This document shows, piece after piece, positions 61,092-64,000 of a stretch of DNA of 64,000 nt (positions are counted from its first letter, which is position 1; every line of letters begins with the position of its first letter). The DNA lies in assembly GCF_918741285.1 (NCBI RefSeq), contig NZ_CAKKNC010000015.1, positions 53,646-117,645 on the forward strand, written 5' to 3'. The notes under the pieces were generated by a model, which was given only the letters and a program-made list of their open reading frames with translations, did no database searches and was not told where the DNA came from. Source of the DNA: Sphingobium sp. CECT 9361 (GTDB lineage: Bacteria > Pseudomonadota > Alphaproteobacteria > Sphingomonadales > Sphingomonadaceae). The translations under genes were made by a program, and so were the position numbers.

Positions 61092-61500
61092 AGAAGCAGA
61101 TTTTTCGCTCCACTAGAGCGGACGGGCGGCCGTCGTTCTTTGCCGACCGATAAGCGGACAATATCCTGCTTTATAGGCGGCAACCCCATCTTGGACTTTC
61201 TCATCGTTTGCGTGTTGGTCGCGCATGGGGTGCGTTGCGGCTTACCGATACAGGTGACGCTTCTGGCTTTGGCCTGTGCCACTGTCTTGTCTGACAGAAA
61301 GGGCATGGTGCGCCGTATCTCTTCTTCGCCGTGTTCCTGTGCGCTGCCATCTGTCTTTCTGGCCCGTATGCCGGGTGGGACAGCACCGACTATCATCGGC
61401 TGTATTGCCAAAAGTGCGGATTCTGTTTCGCGAACCTCGTCGAAAATGCGGTGGAGCCCAAGGTCGCGAGTTTTGCCCAGGGGTCTGGCCCCGGTCCTAA
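61092..61500 (+). pseudogene. decayed second copy of the GFA-family gene and its upstream DNA
   Basis: This stretch aligns with 3165-3610 over its length, including about 130 bp upstream of the intact gene. A deletion of about 35 bp has removed the start codon and first CxC. The third Cys of the CxCxxC motif has become TGA at 61292-61294 (GLCHCLV-stop-QKGHGAPY). The frame then continues as YHRLYCQKCGFCFANLVENA and drifts after about 61490. It is a broken paralogue. Confidence 0.72.
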
Positions 61501-61682
61501 ACCTACAGCCGGATCGATTGCTGCAGCGTTTCATGCCTTGCTCGACCTCCTATTCGACGCAGCAGTCAAAGCTGCGTGTGGTCTATCCGCAGCAGCTTCG
61601 AAACCCCGCCGAAGTGCGGGGAGAAATGCAGCGTGACCCAAGCACCCATTCCATCCGGTCATGCAAGGCTCAGAACGTTAAA

Positions 61683-62642
61683 TCAGCTGTTCCCATCAAG
61701 CACCCCGGCAAATCGATAGCTTGTCTGCTCCAAATCCAGGGCCCGGAAAAAGTTGTGCGTATTCCTGATTTCAATGTCACTCAACGCCTCCACCCGCGTG
61801 CAGCCGGCATTGCCCAGAGAGGCAGCGGCGGCTTTGAACATGGCGGTTGCAATGCCTTGGCGACGGTGACTCTTGTCGACCAGGATCATCGTAATCCGCC
61901 CAATCAGTCCATATTGAAGCGTAGGAAGAAGCGCCCAGGCGCAGCAACCGACTAACATCCCCCGTTCGGCGATCACCATGCCGCCCTTCAACTTGCGCAC
62001 CGCTTCAAGTTTGCGCGCTACCCCAGGCCCGTCGATCTCTCCATGAGTCAGTTGCCCCAGCAACTTCGCCAGTTCTGGGGCATCAGTGGGCTTCGCCGCG
62101 CGAACGCGCAATTGGTGGCCTGGCAATGGTGTATGCATTGGCTCGGTAGCCACAGGCGAGATTGGCTTGGCCACAGGCGGCGCAAGCTTGTGGCGCGTGG
62201 ACCGTCCCCTGACTTGCGTGTCGTCGGGCTGTGGCGCGGCGGATGTTTTGCCCTTTCTCCCTTTTGACGCCGCCTTCCTCGCTATAGCGTTTTTGGCAGG
62301 GGCTATCCGCTGGCGTGGCCCCTTAACGGGGCTACTTTCGACATCGTCCTCTGCTTTCTCTAGCCGTTTCGGCTTCTCCACTGGCGCGGCACGACCAGGC
62401 ACGCGTTGGGCCGAGGCTTTCCAGGTGTTTAAGGACCCTTTGCGCAAATAGGTTTCAATATCCTCGGCTGAGGCCGTCAAACCGGCCTGGCTCACGCCGA
62501 GCAACGGCTCGCCATCCGCCTGCACCAGCCCGAATTTGCCGAAGTCTCCTGTTCCGGGGTTTCGCTTACGAGATTTGACAAGCTTCAACCCGCGGTGCTC
62601 CGCCATTTCACGCAGTTTGTGATAAATGATATCGTCGGGCAT
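61683..62642 (-). CDS. GNAT-family acetyltransferase with a long basic N-terminal extension
   Basis: The protein has 319 residues. The N-terminal 75 form a small folded unit (YHKLREMAEHRGLKLVKSRK, then GKFGLVQADGEPLLGVSQAG). A Lys/Arg/Ala/Pro-rich linker (about 80-165) follows, with a nucleic-acid-binding look. The C-terminal GNAT domain (about 175-319) has RITMILVDKSHRRQGIATAM, whose RRQGIA binds acetyl-CoA, and VEALSDIEIRNTHNFFRALD. The substrate is unknown. The basic linker could tether the enzyme to DNA or ribosomes; that is inference. Confidence 0.83.
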   Translation of the reverse strand: MPDDIIYHKLREMAEHRGLKLVKSRKRNPGTGDFGKFGLVQADGEPLLGVSQAGLTASAEDIETYLRKGSLNTWKASAQRVPGRAAPVEKPKRLEKAEDDVESSPVKGPRQRIAPAKNAIARKAASKGRKGKTSAAPQPDDTQVRGRSTRHKLAPPVAKPISPVATEPMHTPLPGHQLRVRAAKPTDAPELAKLLGQLTHGEIDGPGVARKLEAVRKLKGGMVIAERGMLVGCCAWALLPTLQYGLIGRITMILVDKSHRRQGIATAMFKAAAASLGNAGCTRVEALSDIEIRNTHNFFRALDLEQTSYRFAGVLDGNS

Positions 62643-62887
62643 CCATCCATAACCCGTTATCGGGCCAGCGGTTCAAACTGCTGGGTTAAGTGCCTTGGTG
62701 TCGTGGACCGTCCGCGACCCGTAGCGGATCCGGTTGACCTTGGGCAATGCAACATCTCCTGGATGCCTGGGCCCGGATCCGCGCGGTAGGCGAAGGCAAT
62801 GGCCTTGCGACCGATCTCGCCTGAACATGCGGACAGATGTCGAGACCAAGGCTGGCTCTTGAACCTGGCAGGCTGTAAGGGCCGTGG

Positions 62888-63079
62888 ATGTCTTTGATAG
62901 AAACCTACCTCGCTAACGCCCAAGCGCAACGCGATGCTGCCGCCAAGACGCCTCTTCCCAATCGCAAGGCTATGCACGAGCGGTCGGCTGAAACCTGGGA
63001 AGAAATGGCCCGCAGCGTCAGCGACACGGCAGCCCGGGCGGCAATCAACTTAGCTGCGAAGTCGGCCCTTGTCGGCTGA
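62888..63079 (+). CDS. small conserved-type protein (63 aa)
   Basis: A weak AAGGG precedes ATG 62888. The peptide (MSLIETYLANAQAQRDAAAK at the start) is a single amphipathic helical unit rich in Ala, with RSAETWEEMARSVSDTAARA. Short proteins of this kind occur widely in sphingomonads; I know no function. It is followed 90 bp later by pgl. Confidence 0.55.
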   Translation: MSLIETYLANAQAQRDAAAKTPLPNRKAMHERSAETWEEMARSVSDTAARAAINLAAKSALVG

Positions 63080-63169
63080 TAGTCCAAAAGTCCTTATGGA
63101 CTGCGGTGTTGATCGACCAACGAGAAGCGGGAGCACAGGCTTAAGCCTGTTCTGTTCAAGGAAGATCAC

Positions 63170-63880
63170 GTGAGCGACGAAGTCGAGTGGTGGGAATATG
63201 ATGACCTGGCCGAGTTGGCTGCGGCGGTTGCTGGCGATATCGGCTTCATCATCGAAAGCGCGATCGACGCGCGCGGCGCGGCGGTAATTGCGCTTGCGGG
63301 CGGAAAGACGCCAATTCCAATTTACGAAGCATTATCGTCTGCAAAATTGGACTGGAAGCGCGTCACGATTATCCCCGGAGACGAACGCATTGTGCCATTG
63401 GGCGACCCGCTCAGTAACGTCACGGCGTTGGCCAAGTTCTTTCTGCCTAAGGGCGCCCGCGTCATGCCCATCGTCCCCAATGCGATCGCCGACTACAAGG
63501 CGGCAGGACGTTCTGCAGATGCCCTTATGCAAGACCTGCATTGGCCGCTCGATCTGTGTCTTCTCGGGGTCGGTAGCGATGGACATACCGCTTCGATCTT
63601 CCCGGGCCCCGATTTCGACGAAGCAATAGCGGGTCCAAAAGAATGCCGGGCCTTGGGCGTGATGCCACATCCGATGCCCGACGATGCACCCGTGCCGCGC
63701 GTTACGCTCAGTCTTGCGGCGATCACCACCGCGCGCGCTCTGGTGATCGCTTGTACAGGCACGGAGAAGCGCACCGTGATTGAGAATGCGATCAAGCAAG
63801 GACGGTCCTCCCCCTATCCGATAGGACGAGCGTTGGCAGGTACGGAACTCCCGGTGGACATCCATTGGGCGCGAGCATGA
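63170..63880 (+). CDS. pgl: 6-phosphogluconolactonase
   Basis: The protein is 236 aa from GTG 63170 (AAGGAAG upstream). It hydrolyses 6-phosphogluconolactone in the pentose-phosphate/Entner-Doudoroff routes. Family motifs are AVIALAGGKTPIPIYEALS, then TIIPGDERIVPLGDPLSNV and LDLCLLGVGSDGHTASIFPG with the active-site His, plus RVTLSLAAITTARALVIACT. Length is normal for the NagB/Pgl group. In many alphaproteobacteria it sits with zwf and edd; no such gene is seen in the remaining 120 bp of the window. Confidence 0.92.
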   Translation: MSDEVEWWEYDDLAELAAAVAGDIGFIIESAIDARGAAVIALAGGKTPIPIYEALSSAKLDWKRVTIIPGDERIVPLGDPLSNVTALAKFFLPKGARVMPIVPNAIADYKAAGRSADALMQDLHWPLDLCLLGVGSDGHTASIFPGPDFDEAIAGPKECRALGVMPHPMPDDAPVPRVTLSLAAITTARALVIACTGTEKRTVIENAIKQGRSSPYPIGRALAGTELPVDIHWARA

Positions 63881-63999
63881 AGTCTGCTGGGCCGATGCCC
63901 CACTATGGTGCGGTACTGCGTCGCGTTTTTCGATCCTTTCCGACTGGGCCGGCTCACGATGGCGCGCGTGGAGCGCCGGAGCTGACAGGCCGTGGCTGA
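63877..63999 (+). CDS. possible 40-codon ORF after pgl, doubtful
   Basis: ATG 63877 overlaps the pgl stop as ATGA and the frame ends with TGA at 63997-63999, giving a Gly/Pro/Arg-rich peptide (MKSAGPMPHYGAVLRRVFRS at the start). The coupling is suggestive, but the composition is not that of a known protein. Confidence 0.2.
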   Translation: MKSAGPMPHYGAVLRRVFRSFPTGPAHDGARGAPELTGRG

Positions 64000-64000
64000 T

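Overview
The window reads as chromosome (or a large replicon) of a sphingomonad-type alphaproteobacterium. This rests on gene content, not on a marker gene: two large TonB-dependent receptors of the sphingomonad type, a FecI/FecR pair, a DUF3034 locus, a TIGR02587/TIGR02588 pair, a pgl gene and many small GTG/ATG-overlapped operons. No rRNA, tRNA or CRISPR array was recognised.

Layout. 0-9.4 kb: small stress and housekeeping genes (PRC-barrel-like protein, Crp/Fnr regulator, GFA-type zinc protein, YjbQ, GNAT, secreted serine hydrolase, an SRAP gene that has lost its ATG, AlkD-like HEAT protein). 9.8-14.2 kb: a GGDEF-EAL protein and a periplasmic cupredoxin protein facing a DUF3034 protein and an exported truncated haemoglobin. 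14.3-18.7 kb: a phosphorelay (receiver, CHASE3 hybrid kinase, LuxR-type regulator and a divergent receiver-Hpt protein), directly followed at 18.8-23.9 kb by a Csu-type chaperone-usher pilus operon. 24.7-37.3 kb: two transport/catabolic loci, amidohydrolase-TonB receptor-NTF2 protein with a TetR regulator, and sigma/anti-sigma-TonB receptor-gamma-glutamyltransferase. A Tat-signal gene at the end of the second locus is cut off by a decayed IS5-type element.

38.1-50.1 kb is the most unusual part: six large genes with visibly higher GC. Rightward are an unknown 248-aa protein, an LCAT-like lipase, a trypsin / DNA-RNA nuclease / M15-like peptidase fusion and a second trypsin-like protease. Convergent to them are a 703-aa protease with a death-fold-like helical N-terminus and a 1199-aa STAND NTPase whose C-terminus looks like a prokaryotic YEATS domain. 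The set resembles a multi-effector biological-conflict (immunity) island: a STAND sensor/switch, three proteases, a nuclease and a lipase.

50.4-56.4 kb: four overlapping genes for a CheR/CheB-linked signalling module with two hybrid kinases. 56.4-61.6 kb: a scarred region with an IS1182-type remnant, an oxidoreductase tail, an RTX protein, decayed SRAP, GST and GFA copies, and an intact TIGR02587/TIGR02588 pair. 61.7-64 kb: GNAT protein, small conserved protein and 6-phosphogluconolactonase. Functions are inferred from motifs read by eye; no database search was possible.
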